The position numbers and the translations under genes are program-made. Below are positions 23,046-30,166 of a stretch of DNA of 30,166 bases, one piece after another. The DNA is from CAZOWL01 sp964583605 (GTDB taxonomy: Bacteria > Pseudomonadota > Gammaproteobacteria > Chromatiales > Chromatiaceae), in contig CAZOWL010000051.1 in NCBI GenBank assembly GCA_964583605.1, forward strand, positions 1 to 30,166, read 5' to 3'. Under the pieces are notes generated by a model. That model was given only the letters and a program-made list of their open reading frames with translations, was not told the DNA's origin and did no database searches. Numbering within the stretch: position 1 is the stretch's first letter; each line of letters begins with the position of its first letter.

Positions 23046-23732
23046 ATGAACGAGACGGCGCACGACGCCGACGCCCCACCGCTGGACAGCCCCGGCGGCG
23101 CCCTGCCGGCAGTACCCGAGCTGTCGCAGCTCATGGTGCAGTTGCTCAAGGGGGTCCTCTATCGCGAGGACGACGAGCGCCTGTGGGCGAGCCTCCTGCG
23201 CTTGCAGGCGCGGGTGCGGGAGCAGGCGGCGGTGCTGCTGCTGGACCTGGTGCTCGACGAGGCCGAGGGCTATGCCTTCCTCAAGGGCCGCCCGGATCCG
23301 GATCAGGCCGAAGGTGCGCCCCGCCTGCCGCGGCTCGTCGTGCGCAGGCCCCTGTCCTACCCGGTCAGCCTGATGCTGGCCCTGCTGCGCAAGCGCCTCG
23401 CGGAATTCGACGCCGGCGGCGGCGACACTCGGCTCGTGCTATCGCGCGATGAGATCGCCGAGCTGATACGGGTCTTCCTGCCAGACGGCACGAACGAGGC
23501 GCGGCTGATCGATCAGGTGGACGCGACCATCTCCAAGGTCGTCGATCTGGGGTTCCTGCGCCGGCTCAAGCCCGCCGCCGGCGGCGGTCAGGACAGGGGC
23601 CACTACGAGGTGCGCCGCATCCTCAAGGCCTTCGTCGATGCCCAGTGGCTGGCCGATCTCGATGCGCGCCTGGAGGGGTACCGCACGGCGCTCGCCGGCG
23701 GATCCCCGGCCAAGGGGCCCGATCGTGATTGA
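23046..23732 (+). CDS. jetB: Wadjet protein JetB (DUF4194)
   Basis: The 228-residue protein fits DUF4194: 'LSQLMVQLLKGVLYREDDER', 'LRLQARVREQAAVLLLDLVL', 'DEAEGYAFLKGR', 'RLVVRRPLSYPVSLMLALLR' and a winged-helix-like end 'DLGFLRRL' ... 'YEVRRILKAFVDAQWLADLD'. JetB is the KITE-like subunit that associates with the JetA kleisin-like protein. ATG 23046 has AGAAGGAG directly upstream, a strong ribosome-binding site, as expected if it starts a transcript separate from jetA. The stop TGA at 23730-23732 is one base before the jetC ATG. The locus order A-B-C-D is conserved despite the inserted DNA in front. Confidence 0.88.
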   Translation: MNETAHDADAPPLDSPGGALPAVPELSQLMVQLLKGVLYREDDERLWASLLRLQARVREQAAVLLLDLVLDEAEGYAFLKGRPDPDQAEGAPRLPRLVVRRPLSYPVSLMLALLRKRLAEFDAGGGDTRLVLSRDEIAELIRVFLPDGTNEARLIDQVDATISKVVDLGFLRRLKPAAGGGQDRGHYEVRRILKAFVDAQWLADLDARLEGYRTALAGGSPAKGPDRD

Positions 23733-23733
23733 G

Positions 23734-26700
23734 ATGCCGAGCCTCGCGCTGGACTTCGTCGGCGACGACAGCCGGGTCGGCTTTCGCTTGGCCACGCTGG
23801 AGGTGCTCAACTGGGGCACCTTCGACAAGCGGGTCTGGCGCCTCCAGCTCGATGGGCGCAACGGCCTGCTCACCGGCGACATCGGCTCGGGCAAGTCCAC
23901 GCTGGTCGACGCCCTCACGACCCTGCTGGTGCCGGCGCAGCGCGTCGCCTACAACAAGGCCGCCGGGGCCGAGGCCCGCGAGCGCAGCCTGCGCTCCTAC
24001 GTCCTCGGCCACTACAAGAGCGAGCGCAACGAGGTGACGGGCAGCGCCCGCCCCGTCGCGCTGCGCGATGCCTCCTGCTACTCGGTGATCCTGGGCGTCT
24101 TTCGCAACGAGGGCTACGACCAGGCGGTGACGCTCGCCCAGGTCTTCTGGCTGAAGGACCCCCAGGGCCAGCCGGCGCGCCTGTTCGTGGCGGCCGAGCG
24201 GGCCATGGCCATCGCCGAGGACTTCAGCGGCTTCGGCCCCGACATCGGCGCCCTGCGCAAGCGCCTGCGTGCCTCGGGCTGCGACCTGTTCGACAGCTTC
24301 CCGCCCTACGGGGCCTGGTTTCGGCGGCGCTTCGGCATCGAGCACGAGCAGGCGCTGGAACTCTTCCACCAGACGGTCTCGATGAAGTCGGTCGGCAACC
24401 TCACCGATTTCGTGCGCAGCCACATGCTGGAGCCCTTCGACGTGGGCCGCCGTATCGAGGCGCTGATCCATCACTTCGACGACCTGGACCGTGCCCACCA
24501 GGCCGTGCTCAAGGCGAAGCGGCAGATCGAGCTGCTTGCGCCGCTCGTCGCCGATGGCCAGCGCCACGCCGCGCTCACGGCCGAGATCCAGGCGTTTCGC
24601 GACGGGCGCGACGCGCTGCGGCCCTATTTCGCGCGACTCAAGGGCGAGCTGCTCGAGCGGCGCCTCGCCCTGCTCGGGCAGGAGGCCGAACGGCTCGATG
24701 CCCAGATCGAGCGGCTCAGGGCGCAGCGCGACGGCGAGCGCAGCGCGGTGACCGATCTGGAGCGCGCGTTGCGCGACAACGGCGGCGACCGGCTGGAACA
24801 GCTCGCCGCCGAGATCCGGCGCCAGGAGCACGAGAAGGCGCAACGCCAGCAGCGGGCCGAGCGCTACGGGGACTTGCTGGCCCGCATCGACGAGGCGCCG
24901 CCGGACGACGAGGCGGCCTTTCTCGCCCAACGGCGTTCGATTGGCGCGCGCGCCGAGTCGCTGCGCGAGCGCATCGCCGACCTTACCAACCGCGAGCGCG
25001 AGGAGGACTTCGCCTTCCGTAAGGGACGGGAAGGGCGCGACGCCTTGGCGGAGGAGATCGACAGCCTCAAGCGCCGCAGGAGCAACATCGACGCCGCCCA
25101 GATCCGCATCCGCGAGGCCCTCTGCGGGGCGCTCTCGATCGACGAGGACGAGCTGCCGTTCGCCGGCGAGCTGATCCAGGTGCGCGAGGACGAGCGCGAT
25201 TGGGAAGGCGCCGCCGAGCGGCTGCTGCGCGGCTTCGGCCTGTCGCTGCTGGTGCCCGATGCGCACTACCGGGCGGTGGCCGACTGGGTGGACTGCGAGC
25301 ACCTGAGGGCACGTCTGGTCTACTTCCAAGTGCGACCGAAGAGGCGTCCCCAGGGCGCCGGCCTGCACCCGCAGTCGCTGGTGCGCAAACTCGCGATCAA
25401 GCCGGATTCCCCGCACTACGAGTGGCTCGAACAGGAACTGCGCAGCCGCTTCGACGTCGCCTGCTGCGACAGCGCCGAACAGTTCCGCCGCGAGGCGCGC
25501 GCCATCACGCGCGCCGGGCAGATCAAGGACCCGACCGGCCGCCACGAGAAGGACGACCGCAACCGGATCGACGACCGCAGCCGCTACGTGCTCGGCTGGA
25601 GCAACGCCGACAAGCTCCGCGCACTGGGCGACCGGCTCGCGTCCTTGGAGGCGGATCTGGCCGCGACCGGACAGCGCATGTCCGAGATCCAGCAGGCGCG
25701 TCAGCAGCTCCAGGACCGACTCGAGGCCCTGGCCAGGCTGGAGGAGCTCACCCGTTACGCGGAGATCGATTGGCAGAGCTCGGCACGCGAGATCGCGGCA
25801 CTCGCCGAGGAGCGCGCGCGCCTGGAGGCCGCGTCCGACACCCTGCAGGAGCTGGGTCGCCAGTTGCAGGCGGCGCGCGAGCGGCTGGGCGAGGCCGATA
25901 CGCGGCTGACCGAGACCGTCGGCAAGCGTGGCGAGGTCAGAAGCAAGATCGAGGCAGCCGAGGCGCTAAGGGCGCAGGCGCGGGCCATCAGCGATGCCGC
26001 CCCGCCGGACGACCTTCAGACCGGGCGGCTGGACGGCTGGCGGGCCGAGGCCCTCGGCGAGCATCAGCTATCGGTCGAGTCCTGCGACAACCGCGAGCAG
26101 GAGGTGCGCAAGTGGCTCCAGGACCGCATCGACGCCGAGGATCACAGGCTCAAGCGGCTGAATGAGAGGCTCATCCGGGCGATGGCGGCCTTCAAGGACG
26201 AGTTCAAGGCCGAGACCGTCGAGATGGACGTGAGCCTGGCGGCCCTCGGTGAGTACGAGCGGTTGCTCGACGGCCTGCAGCGCGACGACCTGCCGCGCTT
26301 CGAGGCCCGCTTCAAGGAGCTGCTCAACGTCAACACCATCAACGAGATCGCCAACTTCAACGCCCAGCTCGCGCGCGAGCGCGAGACGATCAAGGAGCGC
26401 GTCGAGCGCATCAACCACTCCCTGCAGGCGATCGACTACGACCCGGGGCGCTTCATCAAGCTGGTCGCCCAGCCGAGCCCCGACGCCGAGATCCGCGACT
26501 TCCAGCAGGACCTGCGCGCCTGCACCGAGGGCGCGGTGACCGGCTCGGGAGACGAGCAGTATTCGGAGACCAAGTTCCTCCAGGTCAAGGCCATCATCGA
26601 CCGCTTCCGGGCCCGCGACGGGCAGACGGAGGCCGATCGGCGCTGGACAGCCAAGGTCACCGACGTGCGCAACTGGTTCCTCTTCTCGGCGAGCGAGCGC

Positions 26701-27102
26701 TGGCGGGCCGACGACGCCGAGTACGAGCACTATTCGGATTCCGGCGGCAAGTCCGGCGGCCAGAAGGAAAAGCTCGCCTACACGGTGCTCGCCGCGAGCC
26801 TCGCCTACCAGTTCGGCCTCGAATGGGGGGCGGTGCGCTCCCGCTCGTTCCGCTTCGTCGTCATCGACGAGGCCTTCGGGCGCGGCTCGGACGAATCGGC
26901 CCAATACGGCCTGCGCCTCTTCCAGCAGCTCAACCTGCAACTGCTGATCGTCACGCCGCTGCAGAAGATCCACATCATCGAGCCCTTCGTCGCGAGCGTC
27001 GGCTTCGTGCACAACGAGGGCGGTCAGGACTCGAAGCTGCGCTGCCTCACCATCGAGGAGTATCGGGCGCAGAAGGCCGGCAGCGGCGAGGCGGCCCGAT
27101 GA
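23734..27102 (+). CDS. jetC: Wadjet protein JetC, SMC-like ATPase
   Basis: The 1122-residue motor has Walker A 'GDIGSGKSTLVDAL' at residues 48-61, with 'VLNWGTFDKRVW' before it as in MukB-like and Wadjet SMC proteins. Long Glu/Arg/Leu-rich coiled coils run from about 290-440 and 630-850, separated by a hinge-like region near 460-600. The ABC signature 'YSDSGGKSGGQKEKL' is near 1000, followed by Walker B 'FRFVVIDEAFGRGSDES' and 'LLIVTPLQKIHIIEPF'. Wadjet SMC complexes extrude DNA loops and recognise small circular plasmids, which JetD then cuts. The start is ATG 23734, with a GTG at 23725 as an alternative. The gene overlaps jetD by ATGA. All ATPase motifs look intact. Confidence 0.93.
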   Translation: MPSLALDFVGDDSRVGFRLATLEVLNWGTFDKRVWRLQLDGRNGLLTGDIGSGKSTLVDALTTLLVPAQRVAYNKAAGAEARERSLRSYVLGHYKSERNEVTGSARPVALRDASCYSVILGVFRNEGYDQAVTLAQVFWLKDPQGQPARLFVAAERAMAIAEDFSGFGPDIGALRKRLRASGCDLFDSFPPYGAWFRRRFGIEHEQALELFHQTVSMKSVGNLTDFVRSHMLEPFDVGRRIEALIHHFDDLDRAHQAVLKAKRQIELLAPLVADGQRHAALTAEIQAFRDGRDALRPYFARLKGELLERRLALLGQEAERLDAQIERLRAQRDGERSAVTDLERALRDNGGDRLEQLAAEIRRQEHEKAQRQQRAERYGDLLARIDEAPPDDEAAFLAQRRSIGARAESLRERIADLTNREREEDFAFRKGREGRDALAEEIDSLKRRRSNIDAAQIRIREALCGALSIDEDELPFAGELIQVREDERDWEGAAERLLRGFGLSLLVPDAHYRAVADWVDCEHLRARLVYFQVRPKRRPQGAGLHPQSLVRKLAIKPDSPHYEWLEQELRSRFDVACCDSAEQFRREARAITRAGQIKDPTGRHEKDDRNRIDDRSRYVLGWSNADKLRALGDRLASLEADLAATGQRMSEIQQARQQLQDRLEALARLEELTRYAEIDWQSSAREIAALAEERARLEAASDTLQELGRQLQAARERLGEADTRLTETVGKRGEVRSKIEAAEALRAQARAISDAAPPDDLQTGRLDGWRAEALGEHQLSVESCDNREQEVRKWLQDRIDAEDHRLKRLNERLIRAMAAFKDEFKAETVEMDVSLAALGEYERLLDGLQRDDLPRFEARFKELLNVNTINEIANFNAQLARERETIKERVERINHSLQAIDYDPGRFIKLVAQPSPDAEIRDFQQDLRACTEGAVTGSGDEQYSETKFLQVKAIIDRFRARDGQTEADRRWTAKVTDVRNWFLFSASERWRADDAEYEHYSDSGGKSGGQKEKLAYTVLAASLAYQFGLEWGAVRSRSFRFVVIDEAFGRGSDESAQYGLRLFQQLNLQLLIVTPLQKIHIIEPFVASVGFVHNEGGQDSKLRCLTIEEYRAQKAGSGEAAR

Positions 27103-28277
27103 CCTGGACCAGGCCCGCCGACCTGCGCGCCCAGGTCCAGCGCCTGTGGGAGCGCGGCGAACTGCTGCGCGCGAGCGTGACGGAGACGATCGCCTGGCCG
27201 CTGCGCCTGACGCTGAAGGCGCCCGCGGCGGCCGATCTGGCCGAGCGCTTCGATGCGGTCCGCGACTGGGTGCAGGCCCTGGCCGCGACACCCCAGGTGC
27301 GGATCGAGTGGCGTGAGCGCACCCATCGGGTACAAGGCCGGCAGCGACTGCCGGCCGCCGTCTGGGTCGATTCGCTGGAGGCGGCCTTGGCCTTCATCGG
27401 CAAGACGCGGCAGCTCGAGGGCTACCAACGCCTCTGGCAATGGACGGGCACCGCGCAGCCGGCGCTCCTGCCCTGGCTGACCCGGCGGCCGCTCCAGGCC
27501 CTGGAGCTGGCCGAGCGCTGGGAGCGGCTGCTCGCCGTTGTCGCCTGGCTCCAGGCCCACCCGCGCCCGGGCCTGTACCTGCGTCAGGTCGACCTGCCCG
27601 GCGTCGACAGCAAGTTCATCGAGGCCCATCGCGGGGTCCTCACCGAGTGGTTGGACCTGGCCCTGCCGCCGGAGGCGATCGACGCCGCGGCGACCGGGGT
27701 CGCGCAGTTCACGCGCCGCTACGGCTTCCTTGACAAGCCGATCCGGGTCCGCTTCCGGCTCCTCGACCCGTCACTGCCCAGTCTGCCCGGCTGCCGGGAC
27801 CTGGCCGACATCACGCTCGACGGGGCGAGCTTCGCCGTGCTGGCGCTGCCCGTCGAGCGGGTCTTCATCACCGAGAACGAGACCAACTTCCTCGCGTTCC
27901 CGCCGGCGCCACGCGCGCTCGTCCTCTTCGGTGCCGGCTACGGCTGGGAGGCACTGGCGCACGCTGCCTGGCTGCAGCGCTGCGTCCTCCACTACTGGGG
28001 CGATATCGACACCCACGGCTTCGCGATCCTCGACCAGCTGCGCGGCCACTTTCCTCAGGCCGCCTCCTTCCTGATGGACCGCGCGACCCTGCTGGCCCAT
28101 CGCCCGCTCTGGGGCGAGGAACCGCAGCCCGCGCACCGCGACTTGCCGCGCCTCACGCCAGAGGAGGCGACGCTCTACGACGACCTGCGCCTCGATCGGA
28201 TTCGCCCCGGCCTGCGGCTCGAGCAGGAACGTGTGGGGTTCGGCTGGCTGATGGAGCGACTCGCTCGGTCCTTCTGA
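27099..28277 (+). CDS. jetD: Wadjet nuclease JetD (DUF3322/DUF2220)
   Basis: The 392-residue protein has the DUF3322 N-terminal part (including 'WPLRLTLKAP' and 'LPAAVWVDSLEAALAFIGKT') and a DUF2220 C-terminal TOPRIM-like domain. The latter shows 'ERVFITENETNFLAFP' near residue 255, 'VLFGAGYGWEAL' and 'LHYWGDIDTHGFAILDQL' near 298, giving the acidic Glu and DxD residues that hold metal in TOPRIM enzymes. JetD is the nuclease that cleaves plasmid DNA once the SMC complex has stalled on it. ATG 27099 overlaps the jetC stop (ATGA), so the two are translationally coupled. The C-terminal 'RPGLRLEQERVGFGWL' is a common DUF2220 ending. It appears complete. Confidence 0.92.
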   Translation: MTWTRPADLRAQVQRLWERGELLRASVTETIAWPLRLTLKAPAAADLAERFDAVRDWVQALAATPQVRIEWRERTHRVQGRQRLPAAVWVDSLEAALAFIGKTRQLEGYQRLWQWTGTAQPALLPWLTRRPLQALELAERWERLLAVVAWLQAHPRPGLYLRQVDLPGVDSKFIEAHRGVLTEWLDLALPPEAIDAAATGVAQFTRRYGFLDKPIRVRFRLLDPSLPSLPGCRDLADITLDGASFAVLALPVERVFITENETNFLAFPPAPRALVLFGAGYGWEALAHAAWLQRCVLHYWGDIDTHGFAILDQLRGHFPQAASFLMDRATLLAHRPLWGEEPQPAHRDLPRLTPEEATLYDDLRLDRIRPGLRLEQERVGFGWLMERLARSF

Positions 28278-28298
28278 CGGGATCCCCGCGAGATAGCA

Positions 28299-28660
28299 GT
28301 GACCAAAACGCGACGCCGAACAGTGGACAGGAAGACGCGCGACGAATTCCGCGGCCGCGAGGATGTCTATCCGCAGCGCTGGGAGTCGGCCAAGGGCACC
28401 TCGGGCTGGTCACCGGCCTGCGGCAACGAATGGCGACCCGGCGTCTGCCACAAACCGCGTGTCAAATGCGGCGACTGCCAGCAGCGCCAGTTGCTGGCGG
28501 TGACCGATCAGCTGATCTAGGATCACCTGGCGATCACCTGGCCGGGAAACGGACCATCGGCGTCTATCCGCTCCTCACCGAGAATCGCTGCCGTTTCCTG
28601 GCGGCTGACCTCGACGCGCCCGACTGGCGGGAGGATGCCAAGGCCGATCTGCCGCAGCCG
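28299..28660 (+). pseudogene. TOTE-type archaeo-eukaryotic primase fragment
   Basis: The frame reads 'FRGREDVYPQRWESAKGTSG', 'WSPACGNEWRPGVCHKPRVK' and 'CGDCQQRQLLAVTDQLI', then TAG at 28518-28520 where a Tyr is expected. A tandem duplication of GATCACCTGGC (28521-28531, 28532-28542) follows and shifts the frame. The other frame then gives 'LAGKRTIGVYPLLTENRC' and 'FLAADLDAPDWREDAKA', with the DxD of the primase active site. This is the well-known start of the AEP domain in TOTE conflict-system proteins. It is cut off at about 28660; the remaining primase and helicase parts are missing. The three cysteines and the RxCGDC zinc-like site are intact. Confidence 0.8.
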
Positions 28661-28706
28661 TTGAGCAACCGCCGAATTCGACTCGCCGCGTTCCAGAATC
28701 CGGAAT

Positions 28707-29085
28707 TCAAACCAGATCGCCTCGGCCCAGGGCTGCCTGCTGGGTCAACTCGTCGGCGACGCGCTCGGCAGCCTGGTCGAGCTCTGCTCGCCCGAGCAGA
28801 TCCGCCGCGCGTATCCCGACGGGGTCCGCGACCTCGCCGACGGCGGCGCCTGGGACACCCTCGCCGGGCAGCCGACGGACGACCCGGAGATGGCCCTGCT
28901 GCTCGCGCGGATGCTGATCGAGCACGGCACCTACGATGCCGCGGCCGCCCACACGGCCTATCGGTTCTGGCTCGCCAGCGAGCCGTTCGACTGCGGCATG
29001 ACCGTCGCCAGCGGGCTCACCGGGCGGGCGAACCACGACAGCCAGGCCAACGGGGCGCTGATGCGGATCAGCCCGCACGGCATAA
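28707..29085 (+). pseudogene. ADP-ribosylglycohydrolase N-terminal fragment
   Basis: The frame reads 'AQGCLLGQLVGDALGSLVEL', 'IRRAYPDGVRDLADGGAWDT', 'LAGQPTDDPEMALLLARMLI', 'PFDCGMTV' and 'SQANGALMRISPHGI'. This is the DraG/ARH family signature, with the TDD metal ligands and the NGALMR region. The family removes ADP-ribose from modified proteins or nucleic acids. The end is replaced by a perfect 32-bp palindrome at 29086, about 40% into the domain, so the second set of metal ligands is lost. The N-terminus abuts the primase fragment without a clear start codon. A close tie to DNA-modifying defence or to a toxin-antitoxin (DarTG-like) function is possible but not shown. Confidence 0.7.
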
Positions 29086-29117
29086 AAGACGCTATGCCGC
29101 ATGCGGCATAGCGTCTT
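29086..29117. repeat. perfect 32-bp palindrome
   Basis: AAGACGCTATGCCGCA (29086-29101) and TGCGGCATAGCGTCTT (29102-29117) are exact inverted copies with no spacer. It lies exactly where the plus-strand ADP-ribosylglycohydrolase fragment ends and where the minus-strand zinc-ribbon gene stops. It might be a terminator, a recombination junction, or a fold-back created by inverted duplication of 16 bp. Confidence 0.85.
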
Positions 29118-29513
29118 GCAGCGCAGACCCGGTTAAGTTCGCGATAAGCCCAATGAGAACAATCGGTTGCGCGCTGAAGAGATCTTGTAACGGGCCCTGC
29201 GTTAAGAACCCTGATTCATTCGTTATTTCAACAGCTTGCGCCGTACAGACATCTTGTAACGCAGAGCCCGCTTGTGCGTCGCGGCGCCAGTAGCCGGGAT
29301 GCGTGGCCCGCCAGGCCCGCACCCGCTCGACATTCGCCGCGCCGCGGAAGTAATCGCGATTGGCCGCCTTGCCCAGCCAGCGGCGCTGACTGGCCGCTTT
29401 GCTCGCCCGTCGACAGGCCCCGCGCCACAGTAGCGCTGGTGGTGCGCATTGCGCGCATCAGGATGGAACAATTCACCGCAATGTAGACACTTGTGTCGTC
29501 TTCGTCGTATCAC
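29109..29513 (-). pseudogene. zinc-ribbon protein with 23-residue repeats, frameshifted
   Basis: From GTG 29513, preceded by GGAGGG on the minus strand, the protein begins with 'KCLHCGELFHPDARNAHHQR' and 'YCGA', a CxxC...H/C zinc ribbon seen in many IS-associated small proteins. A frameshift at about 29415-29430 moves the frame to 'CRRASKAASQRRWLGKAANR' and 'RAWRATHPGYWRR'. The tail consists of two and a half 23-residue units: 'LQDVCTAQAVEITNES', 'LQDLFSAQPIVLIGLIAN' and 'LQDAM'. The DNA shows the 69-bp period exactly (motif starts at 29113, 29182 and 29251). The C-terminus lies in the palindrome. The function of this family is unknown. Confidence 0.6.
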
Positions 29514-29925
29514 CTGGGCAGCCCTCCGCGCTACACCAAGCATCGCCCACGACCGCATTGTTCGCCGCCGCGGACCGGCACCGAAGAAGACGCAGAACAA
29601 GATCGAAATGCGGAAGAAGGGGATAAAAAGTGGGGGGAGGAAGAAGACGGAGAAGAAACGTCTCTACATGTTCACTCCGGCCGGAGGGTTACATTTTCGG
29701 GTCGGCGCTGACAGTGGCGGCCGGTGGTGCCGGTAGTCCGGCATCGACGGTCACGACCGCTGGCGATCTCGCACGCGGACGCCACGGTACTCCTGGAGCA
29801 GAAACGGATGGTAGAGAACCGCGTAGAGCCGCCCGCAAAGCATCGCAGCCCCGAGTCCGCTTTCCGGGACCCTACCAGGCGGATGATCTCTCATAGCCCG
29901 CATCGCTTGGGGGACATAAAGGAGG
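29514..29925. other. intergenic, no gene recognised
   Basis: A purine-rich stretch occurs at about 29580-29665. Frames on both strands are short or of unlikely composition. One minus-strand frame of 62 codons (29939-29751, 'MTTHDLLYVPQAMRAM') overlaps the end of the next gene by ATGA-type contact but resembles nothing I know. Confidence 0.4.
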
Positions 29926-30166
29926 TCATGGGTCGTCATCAGCAGCCTGTTCCACGGGCTCGGCTACTGAGCCTGCGGGCCTCGGATACTGGGACGCAGA
30001 TACCGCAGTAGCCAACTCGCGAAACCGGTCGCCGAGGCGTTCCTTGAGCTGCTCCTGGCGAACGGGTACGACCTTGGCGCCCGCGAGCCCGTCGTCGGCT
30101 TCTTCAGGGGCGAAGAAGGCGAGCGCCGCATCCGGATAATCCAGAAACAGGTTCTTGAAGTTCTGG
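29926..30166 (-). pseudogene. Rpn/PD-(D/E)XK-like protein, 5' part only visible, altered end
   Basis: The minus strand enters the window as 'QNFKNLFLDYPDAALAFFAP' and continues 'AKVVPVRQEQLKERLGDRFR', the opening of the Rpn-like/DUF4351-type PD-(D/E)XK proteins ('LILDYP..AL.FFA', 'PIREEQLKERLG.RF.ELD'). After 'ELATAV' the sequence no longer matches the expected 'PLLVEWPDG' and ends 'EQAADDDP' at TGA 29926-29928, so the nuclease core is missing. Such proteins are recombination-promoting nucleases, usually transposon-linked. The start lies beyond the window. It is most likely a truncated copy. Confidence 0.5.

Noticed and set aside
23623..25545. Long minus-strand frame opposite jetC
   Set aside because: Antisense shadow of a well-supported coding gene in GC-rich DNA; no start signal and no family-like motifs. 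The same applies to 5939-7507 and 20189-21526.
29113..29270. Possible CRISPR array because of the exact 69-bp spacing
   Set aside because: Units are diverged across their length, there is no constant repeat plus unique spacer pattern, and the period encodes 23-residue protein repeats on the minus strand.
1..30166. tRNA or rRNA genes
   Set aside because: No cloverleaf with a TTCGA-type loop and CCA end, and no rRNA-like segment, was recognised on either strand.

Overview
The window is GC-rich proteobacterial DNA. The sbtA/sbtB bicarbonate-uptake pair, the RND efflux operon and the overall gene content suggest an autotrophic or mixotrophic gammaproteobacterium, for example a Chromatiales relative. 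That assignment is inference, because there is no rRNA or other marker gene here. Much of the window is accessory DNA: intact cassettes sit among many decayed gene fragments, and a 127-bp dispersed repeat occurs five times.

Layout. 1-1300: an IS630-type transposase remnant split by a 175-bp MITE with a 9-bp target duplication, then a SUKH (SMI1/KNR4) immunity-type gene between two related copies of a small gene. 1347-5107: a small membrane-anchored protein, an orphan NRPS epimerisation/condensation-domain fragment, a twice-deleted GlxA-type regulator fused to a cytochrome oxidase subunit IV remnant, repeat copy A, and a frameshifted sterol-desaturase-family gene. 5561-8032: an intact PIF1-like helicase with HRDC and C-terminal HTH regions. 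8100-8740: IS3, WGR and RelE/ParE remnants around repeat copy B. 9157-9367: strongly structured non-coding DNA, followed by sbtA and sbtB (9518-10957). 11110-11881: yhhQ, destroyed by a deletion and by repeat copy C.

11785-18231 is a leftward six-gene operon: two small membrane proteins, a secreted coiled-coil protein, a lipoprotein, a membrane-fusion protein and an RND permease. A MarR-family gene (19362-19829) is transcribed the other way. Both transcription units have closely similar promoter-like sites, TTGACA-N16-TAAACT and TTGACA-N16-TAGACT, which suggests common control.

20243-28277 carries a Wadjet (JetABCD, type I-like) anti-plasmid system. jetB, jetC and jetD are translationally coupled. 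jetA is separated from jetB by 1.34 kb holding a DUF5615 PIN-like toxin with a DUF433 remnant, a second antitoxin with a frameshifted RelE toxin, and repeat copy E. Downstream lies a set of broken genes: a TOTE-type primase fragment with a nonsense codon and an 11-bp tandem duplication, an ADP-ribosylglycohydrolase fragment ending at a perfect 32-bp palindrome, a frameshifted zinc-ribbon protein with 23-residue repeats, and the truncated end of an Rpn/PD-(D/E)XK-like protein.

The least ordinary items are the Wadjet locus split by toxin-antitoxin modules, the five-copy 127-bp repeat family, and the MarR-linked RND operon with four extra envelope genes.
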